In this document: one piece after another, positions 48,222-58,156 of the stretch
Position numbering within the stretch: position 1 is the first letter of the stretch
How the letters are laid out: the number at the start of each line of letters is the position of its first letter
Source of the DNA: UBA981 sp942490995
Lineage (GTDB): Bacteria > Pseudomonadota > Gammaproteobacteria > Ga0077536
NCBI GenBank assembly: GCA_942490995.1
Contig: CALOBG010000067.1
Span: forward strand, 1 to 64,000
Direction of reading: 5' to 3'
DNA length: 64,000 nucleotides
The notes under the pieces: model-generated
The model's input: only the letters and a program-made list of their open reading frames with translations
The model's database searches: none
What the model was told of the DNA's origin: nothing
Position numbers and translations under genes: made by a program

Positions 48222-48914
48222 ATGTACCGTCTTGCTTTTATCGCTTTTTGTCTGAATATTGCCGCGCTCACCGCCACAGCCGCCGAGCTGCCGCGCGAAG
48301 CCAACCGCGTTTCTTTCCAGGTCAGCGTCAGTGAGGACATCGCCAGCGATCTGCTGGTCGTTCGTATGTTCGTCCAGCACCAGGCGCGGCAGCAGGCGCA
48401 GGCCGCCAATCGCGTCAACGAGGACATGGCGTGGGCACTGGCGTTGGCAAAAAGCGTTACCGCGGTGCGCGCGCAAACGCTCGATTACCGCACCAATCCG
48501 GTCTACCAGGAGCGCAGGATCGAATCGTGGCAGACGCGCCAGACGCTGCGTCTGGAAAGCGCCGACATGGGTGCGCTGACCGCATTACTGGGCACCCTGC
48601 AGGAACGCCTGGCGATCGAATCGCTGGGTTATGAAATTTCCGACGACGTACGCGCCGCCGCAGAAGAGCGTCTGATCGCGCGTGCAATCGAAAACTTCAG
48701 CGCGCGGGCGGCCGGCATAACTACAGCGTTCGGGCGCGACCGCTACACCCTGGTCAATCTCGGCATCAATACCCAGGGCGAGGCGCCGCCGCCAATCGCC
48801 TATCGCGGCCGCGCACTGGCCATGCAGGCCGAGGTCGCCGCGCCGAGCATCGAAGCCGGACAGCAATCACTGAGCGTCGCCATCAATGGCACCATCGAGC
48901 TTTCAGAGCAATAA
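48222..48914 (+). CDS. SIMPL (DUF541) domain periplasmic protein
   Basis: 230 residues with signal peptide MYRLAFIAFCLNIAALTATA and cleavage near Ala-Glu-Leu. The SIMPL pattern is present: VSFQVSVSEDIASDLLVVR, the central helix with KSVTAVRAQTLDYRTNPVY, and the late IAYRGRALAMQAE and LSVAINGTIELSEQ. E. coli YggE is the best-known relative, associated with oxidative stress; the molecular function is unknown. It ends 18 bases from the convergent fhs stop. Confidence 0.85.
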   Translation: MYRLAFIAFCLNIAALTATAAELPREANRVSFQVSVSEDIASDLLVVRMFVQHQARQQAQAANRVNEDMAWALALAKSVTAVRAQTLDYRTNPVYQERRIESWQTRQTLRLESADMGALTALLGTLQERLAIESLGYEISDDVRAAAEERLIARAIENFSARAAGITTAFGRDRYTLVNLGINTQGEAPPPIAYRGRALAMQAEVAAPSIEAGQQSLSVAINGTIELSEQ

Positions 48915-48932
48915 CCGGGATCGCGCCGCCGC

Positions 48933-50606
48933 TCAGAATAATCCGGTAATGCGGCCGTCGGCATCGACATTGATGCGCTCGGCGGCCGGCGCTTTGGGCA
49001 GCCCCGGCATGGTCATCATATTGCCGGCAATCGCGACGATGAAACCGGCGCCGGCGGCGACCCGTACTTCGCTGATCTCGACCTCGTGGCCGTGCGGCGC
49101 GCCGCGCACACTGGGATCAGTCGAGAACGACATCTGGGTTTTGGCGATGCAGACCGGAAAATTCGGGTAGGTCGCGCCGAGTTCGTCGATCTGCCGGCGC
49201 ACCGCGCTCGACGCGCTGATCCCGGCAGCGGCGTAGATTTTTGTCGCCACCGCGGCCAGCTTGTCCCACAGCGGTGCATCGTCGGCATAGGCGTAACGGT
49301 GCTGGTGCGGGCCGGCGTCAATGGTGGCGGTCAGCGCGCGCGCCAGGTCTTCGGCGCCGGCGCCGCCATCGGCCCAGTGCCGCGCGAGCACCGCGGTGGC
49401 GCCCAGCGCTGCGATTTTCTCCGTGAGCAGGGCGATCTCGGCATCACTGTCGGCGGTGAAATGATTGATGCAGACCACGCACGGCAGGCCGAAATGCTCG
49501 GTGATGTTGTGCAGGTGACGCTCGAGGTTGACGCAACCGGCCGCGAGTGCCGCGAGGTTTTCCTCGTGCAGATCGGTGACCGCGACGCCGCCGTGATACT
49601 TCAGTGCGCGCACGGTCGCCACCAGCACCACGGCCTGCGGTTGTAATCCGGCCATGCGGGTTTTGATGTCGATGAATTTTTCCGCGCCGAGGTCGGCGCC
49701 GAACCCGGCTTCAGTGACCACGTAATCGGCCAGCTTGAGCGCGGCTCGGGTCGCGGTCACCGAGTTGCAGCCGTGCGCGATATTGGCGAACGGACCGCCG
49801 TGGACAAACGCGATGTTGTTCTCCAGGGTCTGCACGACGTTCGGGCTGATGGCGTCTTTGAGCAGCGCCGCCATCGCGCCGTTGGCTTTGAGGTCGGCTG
49901 CCGTGATCGGCTTTCGCTCACCACGGGTATAGCCGATCACGATACGCCCGAGCCGTTCGCGCAGGTCACTGAGCGAAGTGGCAAGGCAGAAAATCGCCAT
50001 AACCTCGGAGGCAACGGTGATGTCAAAGCCGTTTTCGCGCGGCAGACCGTTGGCGGTGCCGCCGAGACCGATGACGATATCGCGCAGCGCGCGGTCGTTC
50101 ATGTCGACAACCCGTTTATAAGTGATCAGACGCGGGTCGATACCGAGCGCATTGCCGTGCGCGATGTGGTTGTCGATCATAGCCGCGAGCAGGTTGTGCG
50201 CCGCGCCGATGGCGTGGAAGTCGCCGGTGAAATGCAGGTTGATGTCTTCCATCGGTACGACCTGGGCGTAGCCGCCGCCGGCTGCGCCGCCCTTGATACC
50301 GAAACACGGGCCGAGTGAAGGTTCACGCAGGCACATGATAGTGCGGTGGCCGAGGCGGTTCATGGCGTCACCGAGGCCGACGGTGGTGGTGGTTTTGCCT
50401 TCGCCGGCCGGGGTCGGACTGATCGCGGTGACCAGGATCAACTTGCCATCTTCGCGCGATTCGAGTTCGCGCACGTAGTCGAGCGCGAGCTTGGCTTTGT
50501 AGTGGCCGTACGGCACGAGGTGTTCGGGCGCGACGCCAAAGCGCTCGCCGAACAGCGCCATGATCGGCTGCATGCGTGCGGCCTGGGCAATATCGATGTC
50601 TGACAT
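48933..50606 (-). CDS. fhs: Formate--tetrahydrofolate ligase
   Basis: 557 residues, full length. P-loop in ISPTPAGEGKTTTTVGL near residue 65, then LREPSLGPCFGIKGGAAGGG, FTGDFHAIGAAHNLLAA, HGGPFANIAHGCNSV and TEAGFGADLGAEKF. It activates formate as 10-formyl-THF with ATP. The gene is patchily distributed among gammaproteobacteria, where FolD usually suffices. It is transcribed alone on this strand. Confidence 0.97.
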   Translation of the reverse strand: MSDIDIAQAARMQPIMALFGERFGVAPEHLVPYGHYKAKLALDYVRELESREDGKLILVTAISPTPAGEGKTTTTVGLGDAMNRLGHRTIMCLREPSLGPCFGIKGGAAGGGYAQVVPMEDINLHFTGDFHAIGAAHNLLAAMIDNHIAHGNALGIDPRLITYKRVVDMNDRALRDIVIGLGGTANGLPRENGFDITVASEVMAIFCLATSLSDLRERLGRIVIGYTRGERKPITAADLKANGAMAALLKDAISPNVVQTLENNIAFVHGGPFANIAHGCNSVTATRAALKLADYVVTEAGFGADLGAEKFIDIKTRMAGLQPQAVVLVATVRALKYHGGVAVTDLHEENLAALAAGCVNLERHLHNITEHFGLPCVVCINHFTADSDAEIALLTEKIAALGATAVLARHWADGGAGAEDLARALTATIDAGPHQHRYAYADDAPLWDKLAAVATKIYAAAGISASSAVRRQIDELGATYPNFPVCIAKTQMSFSTDPSVRGAPHGHEVEISEVRVAAGAGFIVAIAGNMMTMPGLPKAPAAERINVDADGRITGLF

Positions 50607-50634
50607 GAGGTATCCTCAGCGCTCCGTTCTACGC

Positions 50635-50670
50635 CGTAGCCGGACCCGCCGCGAGCGGCGGAAAGCTACG
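50635..50670 (-). promoter_or_regulatory. Nested hairpin in the fhs leader
   Basis: CGTAGC (50635-50640) pairs with GCTACG (50665-50670), enclosing CCGCCGC (50646-50652) and GCGGCGG (50655-50661). It starts 29 bases upstream of the fhs start codon, so it would be in the fhs leader. No T-tract on either side. The remaining 230 bases up to the ClC gene show nothing recognisable. Confidence 0.35.
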
Positions 50671-50904
50671 TTTGAGGCGCCCGCGGCAAACCTCGCGGGT
50701 GCGATCGAGGCGCAGGATATTATCATCACCGGTCGCACGACGATTTGATCCAGCGCGCTGCACCGCGGTGCCGTAGCCGCGTTTATCACCTCCGGGTTGT
50801 GCTGCCACGTCGACGTCGACGCGCATGGCGCCGTAAAAATCGGCCAGCCATCGGTCCGTTGCCGCGCGCTGAATTCTCTTCAGCGAAACCTTTCAAAGAT
50901 CCAG

Positions 50905-52671
50905 ATGGCGCAAACAACTGCCCGTCTCGGGCTCGACTAACGCAGCGCATCGATGGCCTCCTGCGACTCGCGTCGGCCTCGCCAGGTCGGGTTGGCGCAG
51001 CCGGCTCATTGGCCTCATCGAGGCCTGCTCGCCGGCAGCGTCATCGTAATTTTCCGCTGGACCATCGCTAATCGGCCCAGGGCACGTTCATTCCGTTTAG
51101 CGAGTTTCGGTAAATTCGAGACTGTCGGCGCCGGTGCGCTTGCGCCTGCCGGTTGGCGGCGCACTCGTGATCGGGATTGCCTTTCAGTTGCTCCACCAGC
51201 GCACGCGCACCGTCGGCGTTGTTCACGTGCTCGAACGACTGCACTATCACGAGGGGCATCATGCCGTGGCGCAATCTCTCGTGCAGTTTCGTTGGCGGCG
51301 CGGTGGCGTTTGCGTCCGGGCAGTCGGTCGGACGCGAAGGGCCGAGTGTACATCTTGGCGCGGCGGTGGCGAGCCTGTCGGGCGCGGCTGCGGTTGCCGA
51401 ACAACGCAGTATCCGCACGCTGGTCGCGTGCGGCGCGGCGGCGGCGATCGCGGCCTCGTTCAACACGCCGCTGGCCGGCGTGGTGTTCGCCATGGAAGTG
51501 ATCATGGTCGAATACACCATCGCCGGCTTCGTGCCCGTCATCCTCGCCGCGGTTGCAGCGACCGCCATCACGCGCGCGGTATTCGGCGCCGATACCGCCT
51601 TCATTGTCCCGCTGCTGGGCCTCGCCTCGCTGTGGGAGTTGCTGTATATCACTGCCATGGGCGCCATTATCGGGGTGGTGTCCGCGGCTTTCGTCAAAGC
51701 CATCCGCTGGCTCGCTGATTTCACCGCCATGCTGCACGTCGGCCTGCGTATCGCGCTCGGCGGGCTCGGCGTAGGCGCGCTGGCGAGCCTGGTTCCGCAA
51801 GTCATGGGGCTCGGGTACGACACCGTCAGCGTAACCCTGGGTGGTCGCCTCGGACTGCTCACCATGCTGACCATCCTGGTCGCCAAGTTCGCCGCCAGCG
51901 CGCTGTGCAGCGCGGTACGGATGCCAGGTGGGTTGATCGGACCAACGGTCGTGATGGGGGCATGTCTGATCGGCGGCGCCTTCGCCGACATCGTTGCGGT
52001 GCTGCCGGGGGTGTCGTCGAGCGCCGCGATGTACGCCATGCTGGGGATGGCGGCGTTGATGGGCGCGGTTCTGCAGGCGCCGCTGGCGGCACTGCTGGCG
52101 CTGCTCGAGATGACCGGCAATCCCGCATATCATCCTGCCGGCCATGCTGGCGGTGGTCAGCCGCAGACCCTGACCGCGCGCGTGGTGTTCGGGCAGGAAT
52201 CGGTGTTCACGTTGATGATGCGCGACGCCGGGCTCGACTACCGTCACGACCCGTTATCGCAGGGCCTGCGCCGGGTCGGCGTCGCGGCCGTCATGAACCG
52301 GCGCTTTCGAACGCGGGGAACGGTCGATCTCGCCGCCGCGCGAGACCTGCTTCAAACGCGCGCCGCAATGGATTATTTTCGAACGCGAGGTCGGTGCTGC
52401 GGTTTTGCTGCGCGGCGCCGACCTGGCGCGCTATTGCGCGGCCGAGGATGATGCCAGTCAAGACATCGATCTCGGCGCGATCCCAGGCGAGCGCTTCGAC
52501 CTGCGCCCGGTATTGCTCGAGGCGAGCCTGTTCGAAGCCCGTGAGATCATGCTCAACGAGGGCGTCGAGGCGTTGTTTGTGCGGCGCCCGCTGGCGCCCC
52601 TCACGTTCCGCACGTTCGGTGTCCTGCTGCGCGCCGACATTGATGCACAGCTACGCGTGCCGCGGCGCTGA
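50905..52671 (+). CDS. ClC family chloride channel/antiporter with C-terminal CBS region, frame-broken
   Basis: The core from 51286 to 52330 is open and clear: SGQSVGREGPSVHLGAA with the gating glutamate typical of proton-coupled ClC antiporters, ASFNTPLAGVVFAMEV, MPGGLIGPTVVMGACLIGGAF and AMLGMAALMGAVLQAPLAA. Upstream the N terminus is spread over several frames: possible start ATG 50905, then LTQRIDGLLRLAS, LLAGSVIVIFRWTI, FGKFETVG and LPVGGALVIGIAFQLL, with breaks near 50935, 51000-51100 and 51270. Downstream a break near 52345-52400 separates the CBS-like tail (LLRGADLARYC onward). Either a decayed gene or indel errors. Confidence 0.8.
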
Positions 52672-52814
52672 CGAGCCGGGCCATACCGGGTGGCTTGCGC
52701 CATTGAGTATCAGCGGGGGGTTCTGGTAGCTTCGCATCGCCTGATCGAGCGGGCGTCATTCGGACGCCTTTTCGCCCCCGAGACCTGGACCTGCAAGCTG
52801 GAATCAGACCCGCT

Positions 52815-54470
52815 ATGACCCGTTATATTTTTGTCACCGGCGGCGTCGACTCTACCCTGGGCAAAGGCATTGCCGCGGCGTCCCTGGGCGCCATCCTCGA
52901 GGCTCGCGGTCTCGAAGTTGCGATGGTCAAACTCGATCCGTATATCAACGTCGACCCCGGCACCATGAGTCCGTTCCAACACGGCGAGGTTTTTGTCACC
53001 GAAGACGGCGCCGAAACCGATCTCGACCTCGGTCATTACGAACGGTTCGTGTCGTGGCGGACCTCCTCGAAAAGCAACTACACGACCGGGCGCATCTACG
53101 CCAATGTCATCCGCAAGGAGCGCCAGGGTGAATACCTCGGCGCCACGGTGCAGGTTATTCCGCACATCACCGACGAGATCATCCGCTGCATCAAGCAGGG
53201 CGCGCGCGATGCGGAGATCGCAATGATCGAGATCGGCGGCACCGTCGGTGACATCGAGTCGCTGCCGTTTCTCGAGGCCATCCGCCAGATGCGTGTCGAA
53301 CTCGGCCAGCAGAACACCCTGTTCATTCACCTGACGCTGGTGCCGTTCATCGGCTCGGCGGGCGAAATGAAGACCAAACCTACCCAGCATTCGGTCAAGG
53401 AAATGCGTTCCATCGGTATCCAGCCCGACATTCTGCTGTGCCGCGCCGATCGGCCGGTGCCGCCGTCGGAAAGGCGCAAGATCGCGCTGTTCACCAATGT
53501 CGAAGAACGCGCCGTGATCACCGCTCGTGATGCCGACACCATCTACAAGATCCCGATGATGCTGCACGAGGAAGGGCTCGACGACATCGTGGTCGAGAAG
53601 CTCGGTCTCAACGTTCCGCCGGCCAACCTCGAGCAATGGTACAAAGTTGTGCATGCCCTCGAGCACCCCGAGCATGTCATCGACATTGCCATGGTGGGGA
53701 AGTACGTCGATCTGACGGAATCCTACAAGTCATTGTCGGAGGCGCTGATCCACGCCGGTATTCATACTCGGGCGCGGGTCAACATCCATTACGTCGATTC
53801 CGAACGCCTTGAGACCGAAGGCGTCGCCGCGTTGAGCGGTATGCACGCAATCCTGGTGCCGGGCGGCTTCGGCGAGCGCGGCATCGAAGGCAAGGTGCTG
53901 GCGGTACAGTACGCGCGCGAGCACGGCGTACCCTATCTTGGGATCTGTCTTGGCATGCAGGCAGCGGTGATCGAATTCGCGCGCCACCGCGCCGGTCTGG
54001 CCGGCGCGCACAGTACCGAGTTCGACCCCGCCACGCCGCACCCGGTCATCGCCCTCATCACGGAGTGGAAAACCGCCGAAGGTTCGATTGAAATCCGCGC
54101 GGCAGACAGCGACGTAGGTGGGACCATGCGGCTCGGCGGCCAGCCGTGCAAACTCGCTCAGGACAGCTTCGTTGCGCGCGCTTATGGCACCGATCTGATC
54201 AACGAACGTCACCGCCACCGCTACGAGTTCAATAACACCTACATGATGGAACTGGAGGCCGCCGGACTGCGTATCGCCGGCCGCTCGATCGACGGCAATC
54301 TGGTCGAGATCATCGAGATCTCCAGTCATCCGTGGTTTGTCGGTTGCCAGTTCCATCCCGAGTTCACCTCGACGCCGCGTGACGGGCACCCCCTGTTTTC
54401 GGCCTTCATGCACGCCGCCCTGGCGCACCAGGCGCGCAGCGCGACAGAGGTAAGCGATGCGCTTGTGTGA
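52815..54470 (+). CDS. pyrG: CTP synthase
   Basis: 551 residues. The amidoligase domain begins TRYIFVTGG and contains KLDPYINVDPGTMSPFQHGEV and GGTVGDIES; the glutaminase domain has LVPGGFGERG, nucleophile motif YLGICLGMQAA and the His-x-Glu pair in QFHPEFTSTP. Converts UTP to CTP. The nucleotide-binding loop reads GGVDSTLGKGI instead of the nearly invariant GGVVSSLGKGI. Overlaps kdsA by 14 bases; pyrG-kdsA-eno-ftsB-ispD-ispF is a classic proteobacterial run. Confidence 0.97.
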   Translation: MTRYIFVTGGVDSTLGKGIAAASLGAILEARGLEVAMVKLDPYINVDPGTMSPFQHGEVFVTEDGAETDLDLGHYERFVSWRTSSKSNYTTGRIYANVIRKERQGEYLGATVQVIPHITDEIIRCIKQGARDAEIAMIEIGGTVGDIESLPFLEAIRQMRVELGQQNTLFIHLTLVPFIGSAGEMKTKPTQHSVKEMRSIGIQPDILLCRADRPVPPSERRKIALFTNVEERAVITARDADTIYKIPMMLHEEGLDDIVVEKLGLNVPPANLEQWYKVVHALEHPEHVIDIAMVGKYVDLTESYKSLSEALIHAGIHTRARVNIHYVDSERLETEGVAALSGMHAILVPGGFGERGIEGKVLAVQYAREHGVPYLGICLGMQAAVIEFARHRAGLAGAHSTEFDPATPHPVIALITEWKTAEGSIEIRAADSDVGGTMRLGGQPCKLAQDSFVARAYGTDLINERHRHRYEFNNTYMMELEAAGLRIAGRSIDGNLVEIIEISSHPWFVGCQFHPEFTSTPRDGHPLFSAFMHAALAHQARSATEVSDALV

Positions 54471-55269
54471 TTATGAGGTCGGCACGGAGCACGCCTTTTT
54501 TCTGATCGCCGGACCCTGCGTCATCGAATCCGAAGCACTGGTGCTCGATACCGCCAGTGCGCTCAGGGACATGACCGCCGCGCGCGGCATCCCGTTCATC
54601 TTCAAAGCCTCGTTCGACAAGGCCAATCGCACCTCGCACAGCAGTTATCGAGGACCGGGCCTGGAAGCCGGCCTGCGCGTGCTGCAGCGTGTGCGTGAGG
54701 AAGTCGGGGTGCCGGTCCTGACCGATGTGCACGAAGACACGCCGCTCGACGAAGTCGCGGCGGTGGTCGATGTGCTGCAGACCCCGGCGTTTCTGTGTCG
54801 GCAAACGAATTTTATCCAGAACGTCGCGCGTCAGGGCAAACCGGTTAATATCAAGAAGGCTCAATTCCTGGCCCCCTGGGACATGAGCAACGTGGTGGAA
54901 AAAGCGCGCGCGACCGGCAACGACGACATCATGGTCTGCGAGCGCGGCACCAGTTTTGGTTACAACTTTCTGATCTCGGACATGCGCGGGCTGGTGATCA
55001 TGCGTGACACCGGCTGCCCGGTGGTGTTCGATGCCACCCATTCCGTGCAGCTGCCGGGCGGTCAGGGCACGGCTTCGGGCGGGCAGCGCGAGTTCGTGCC
55101 GGTGCTGGCACGCGCGGCGGTAGCGGTGGGCATCGCCGGCCTGTTCATGGAGACCCACCCCGATCCGGACCAGGCGCTCAGCGACGGCCCGAATTCGTGG
55201 CCGCTGGCGCAGATGCCGGCGTTGCTCGATACCCTGAAAACCCTGGATGAGGCGGTCAAGCGCGCGTAA
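54457..55269 (+). CDS. kdsA: 3-deoxy-8-phosphooctulonate synthase
   Basis: 270 residues, TIM barrel. FFLIAGPCVIES at the start, FKASFDKANRTS, LTDVHE, QTNFIQNVARQGKPVNIKKAQF (two neighbouring segments) and FDATHSVQLPGGQGTASGGQREF. Makes KDO-8-phosphate for lipopolysaccharide inner core, so the organism has an LPS outer membrane. Starts inside pyrG and is presumably translationally coupled. Confidence 0.97.
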   Translation: MRLCDYEVGTEHAFFLIAGPCVIESEALVLDTASALRDMTAARGIPFIFKASFDKANRTSHSSYRGPGLEAGLRVLQRVREEVGVPVLTDVHEDTPLDEVAAVVDVLQTPAFLCRQTNFIQNVARQGKPVNIKKAQFLAPWDMSNVVEKARATGNDDIMVCERGTSFGYNFLISDMRGLVIMRDTGCPVVFDATHSVQLPGGQGTASGGQREFVPVLARAAVAVGIAGLFMETHPDPDQALSDGPNSWPLAQMPALLDTLKTLDEAVKRA

Positions 55270-55315
55270 TGCGGGTGCGGCAAGGTTGACGATCATCCCT
55301 ACCGACGAACACAAG

Positions 55316-56602
55316 ATGGCCAGAATAGAACATATACAGGCACTCGAAATTATCGATTCGCGCGGCAATCCAACGGTACGCGCCGAAGTGATCACCGATG
55401 GCGGTGCGCGCGGCGCGGCGGCGGTGCCGTCCGGCGCCTCGACCGGCGAACGCGAAGCGCTTGAACTGCGTGACGGCGACGCCAGCCGCTATCTCGGCAA
55501 AGGCGTGCTGCAGGCGGTCGCCAACGTCGACGGCCCGATCGCCGCCGCGCTGCGCGGACACGAGGTCAGCGACCAAAGCGGCATCGACCGCGTCATGCGC
55601 GAACTCGACGGTACCCCCAACAAAGGCAAGCTCGGCGCCAACGCCATGCTCGCGGTATCGATGGCGGCCGCGCATGCCGCCGCCAACGCCAGCCGCCGAC
55701 CGCTGTTCGAATCGCTGCGCGAACGCCAGGAATATGTCATGCCGGTGCCGATGATGAATGTCATCAACGGTGGCGCCCATGCCAACAACAGCGTCGATCT
55801 GCAGGAGTTCATGATCCTGCCGGTCGGTGCGCCCAGCTTTCGCGAAGCGCTGCGTTACGGCGCGGAAATTTTTCACGCTCTGAAAGCGCTGCTCAACGCC
55901 GAGGGTGCGAGCACGGCGGTCGGAGACGAGGGCGGCTTCGCGCCTGACCTGCCGTCCAACGAAGCCGCGCTGGAGCTGATCGCGCGTGCGATCGAGGGTG
56001 CCGGTTATCGCCTTGACGACGACATCGTGCTCGGCCTCGACGTCGCCAGTTCCGAGTTCTATCGTGACGGCGTCTATCATCTCGAGTCTGAGAAGCGTCA
56101 GCTCGACGGCGCGGGCATGGCCGAGATGCTCGATTCGTGGTCGCAGCGTTATCCCATTCTGACCATCGAAGACGGTATGGATCAGAACGACTGGGACGGC
56201 TGGCGGACATTAACCGAAAAAATCGGCCAGCGTGTGCAACTCGTCGGTGATGATTTGTTTGTTACCGACGCGGCAACCCTGCAGCGTGGCATCGATATGA
56301 AAGTCGCGAATTCGATCCTGATCAAGGTCAATCAGATCGGCACGCTCAGCGAAACCTTCGAAGCCATCGAACTCGCGCGTTCGGCCAACTACACCGCTGT
56401 CGTGTCGCACCGCTCGGGTGAAACCGAGGACGCAACCATCGCCGACATCGCCTGTGCCTACTGTACCGGTCAGATCAAGACCGGCTCGATGTCGCGCTCC
56501 GACCGCATCGCCAAGTACAACCGGCTGCTGGCCATCGAGCAGATGCTCGGCGAGCGTGCGGTGTACCCGGGCCGCAAGGCGTTTTACAACCTTGGCCTGT
56601 AA
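55316..56602 (+). CDS. eno: Enolase
   Basis: 428 residues. Start IEHIQALEIIDSRGNPTV; loop VPSGASTGEREALELRDGD; metal ligands around VLGLDVASSEFY and LTIEDGMDQNDWDGW; catalytic SHRSGETEDATIADIA. Interconverts 2-phosphoglycerate and phosphoenolpyruvate and is also a degradosome component in some bacteria. ATG 55316 is the family start; the upstream in-frame start overlaps kdsA. Confidence 0.98.
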   Translation: MARIEHIQALEIIDSRGNPTVRAEVITDGGARGAAAVPSGASTGEREALELRDGDASRYLGKGVLQAVANVDGPIAAALRGHEVSDQSGIDRVMRELDGTPNKGKLGANAMLAVSMAAAHAAANASRRPLFESLRERQEYVMPVPMMNVINGGAHANNSVDLQEFMILPVGAPSFREALRYGAEIFHALKALLNAEGASTAVGDEGGFAPDLPSNEAALELIARAIEGAGYRLDDDIVLGLDVASSEFYRDGVYHLESEKRQLDGAGMAEMLDSWSQRYPILTIEDGMDQNDWDGWRTLTEKIGQRVQLVGDDLFVTDAATLQRGIDMKVANSILIKVNQIGTLSETFEAIELARSANYTAVVSHRSGETEDATIADIACAYCTGQIKTGSMSRSDRIAKYNRLLAIEQMLGERAVYPGRKAFYNLGL

Positions 56603-56636
56603 CGGCATGCGAGCCGGCTCGAGCGGGAACTAGTCA

Positions 56637-56963
56637 GTGCGCGTGTTCATCGCGCTGCTCGTACTGGTAACCATATATCTGCAGTACGCGCTGTGGTTTC
56701 AACGTGGCGGGACACGCGACGTCGAAAAGTTACGCGCGGCGGTCGCCGAGCAACGCCAGCAGATCCAGCAGCTGCGCGACCGCAACCAGGCGCTGGCCGC
56801 CGAAGTCATCGATCTCAAACAAGGCCTGGAAGCTATCGAGGAGCGCGCACGCAGCGATATGGGCATGATCAAGGAAGGCGAAATATTTTTTCGCACCACC
56901 GAGCCGGGAACGGCGACGACGACCCAGCGTGACGTCGACGGCAGGGCCGAGCTCAATGACTGA
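56637..56963 (+). CDS. ftsB: Cell division protein FtsB
   Basis: 108 residues from a GTG. Short cytoplasmic end, one membrane helix (VFIALLVLVTIYLQYALWF), a coiled coil (LRAAVAEQRQQIQQLRDRNQAL) and the conserved end ERARSDMGMIKEGEIFFR. FtsB forms the divisome subcomplex with FtsL and FtsQ. Placement between eno and ispD is diagnostic. Confidence 0.95.
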   Translation: MRVFIALLVLVTIYLQYALWFQRGGTRDVEKLRAAVAEQRQQIQQLRDRNQALAAEVIDLKQGLEAIEERARSDMGMIKEGEIFFRTTEPGTATTTQRDVDGRAELND

Positions 56964-57675
56964 ACCGCCGGCGCGGATTTACGCAGTGGTACCCGCCGCC
57001 GGTGTCGGTCGCCGCATGGGCGGCGAAATGCCGAAGCAATATCTCGAAATAAGCGGCATCACGGTGCTCGCGCACACGCTCGCCAGGCTCGCCGGGCATC
57101 CGCGTATCGAGCGCGTGGTTGTGGCGGTGGCTGCCGATGACACGCGCTACAGTCGTGTGGCTACGACGCTGCCGGCCAAGTGCGTCGCCGTTACCGGTGG
57201 CGCCGAACGCTGCCATTCGGTGCTGGCCGGTTTGCACAGCCTGGCCGGCGACGCCGGTAACGACGACTGGGTGCTGGTCCACGATGCCGCACGACCCTGC
57301 CTGCGCACTACCGATATCGACCGCATGCTTGAGCAACTCGCCACGCATGCGGTTGGCGGGATCCTCGCGGTGCCGGTGCGCGACACGCTGAAACGCGGCG
57401 ACACCACGGCCGACATCGTCGAGACGGTGGATCGTGATGGCCTGTGGCAGGCACAGACGCCGCAGATGTTCCGCCTCGGGACCCTGACGGCGGCGATCGA
57501 GGCGGCGCTGGCGGACGCCGTGATCGTGACTGACGAGGCGCAGGCGATCGAACGCCAGGGTCACCGTCCACGCCTCGTCGCGGGACACGCCGACAACATC
57601 AAAATAACCCGCCCCGAAGATCTCGCGCTGGCCGGTCTGATCCTGGCCGCGCAGACCGGGGCGGCGGGAGCATGA
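56956..57675 (+). CDS. ispD: 2-C-methyl-D-erythritol 4-phosphate cytidylyltransferase
   Basis: 239 residues. Nucleotidyltransferase start VVPAAGVGRRMGGEMPKQYL with the catalytic Arg/Lys; VLVHDAARPCLR; VPVRDTLKR; TDEAQAIERQGHRPRLV; and the end NIKITRPEDLALA. Third step of the MEP isoprenoid pathway. Overlaps the ftsB end by 8 bases; ispF begins 4 bases after its stop. Confidence 0.97.
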   Translation: MTEPPARIYAVVPAAGVGRRMGGEMPKQYLEISGITVLAHTLARLAGHPRIERVVVAVAADDTRYSRVATTLPAKCVAVTGGAERCHSVLAGLHSLAGDAGNDDWVLVHDAARPCLRTTDIDRMLEQLATHAVGGILAVPVRDTLKRGDTTADIVETVDRDGLWQAQTPQMFRLGTLTAAIEAALADAVIVTDEAQAIERQGHRPRLVAGHADNIKITRPEDLALAGLILAAQTGAAGA

Positions 57676-57679
57676 GACG

Positions 57680-58156
57680 ATGAGAATTGGTCAGGGTTAT
57701 GACGCGCACCGCTTCAAGGCCGGCGATCACGTGGTCCTCGGCGGTGTCGAGATCGCGTTCGAGCACGGCCTCGCCGCGCATTCCGATGGCGACGTGTTGC
57801 TGCATGCAATCTGTGACGCGCTGCTCGGCGCGGCGGCGCTGGGCGACATTGGCCGGCATTTTCCTGACAGCGACCCGGCCTACGCCGGTGTCAGCAGCCG
57901 CGTGCTACTGCAGCGCGTTCGCGAGCTGGTCGAACAAGCCGGGTTCGAAATTTGCAATGTCGATGCCACGATCATCGCCGAGCGGCCGCGCGTCGCCGCC
58001 CATGTCGATGCCATGCGACGCAATATTGCCGCCGATACCGGCCTCGGTCTGGAGGCGATCAACGTCAAGGGCACGACCACTGAAAAAATGGGTTTCACCG
58101 GTCGCGGCGAAGGTATCGCGGCGGCGGCGGTATGCCTCATCGACGATCGCTCTTGA
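57680..58156 (+). CDS. ispF: 2-C-methyl-D-erythritol 2,4-cyclodiphosphate synthase
   Basis: 158 residues. Zinc ligands in GYDAHRF and LAAHSDGDVLLHAICDALLG, then DIGRHFPDSDP and the end INVKGTTTEKMGFTGRGEGIAA. Next enzyme but one after IspD in the MEP pathway. The stop TGA at 58154-58156 merges with a truncated copy of the 145-bp repeat. Confidence 0.98.
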   Translation: MRIGQGYDAHRFKAGDHVVLGGVEIAFEHGLAAHSDGDVLLHAICDALLGAAALGDIGRHFPDSDPAYAGVSSRVLLQRVRELVEQAGFEICNVDATIIAERPRVAAHVDAMRRNIAADTGLGLEAINVKGTTTEKMGFTGRGEGIAAAAVCLIDDRS

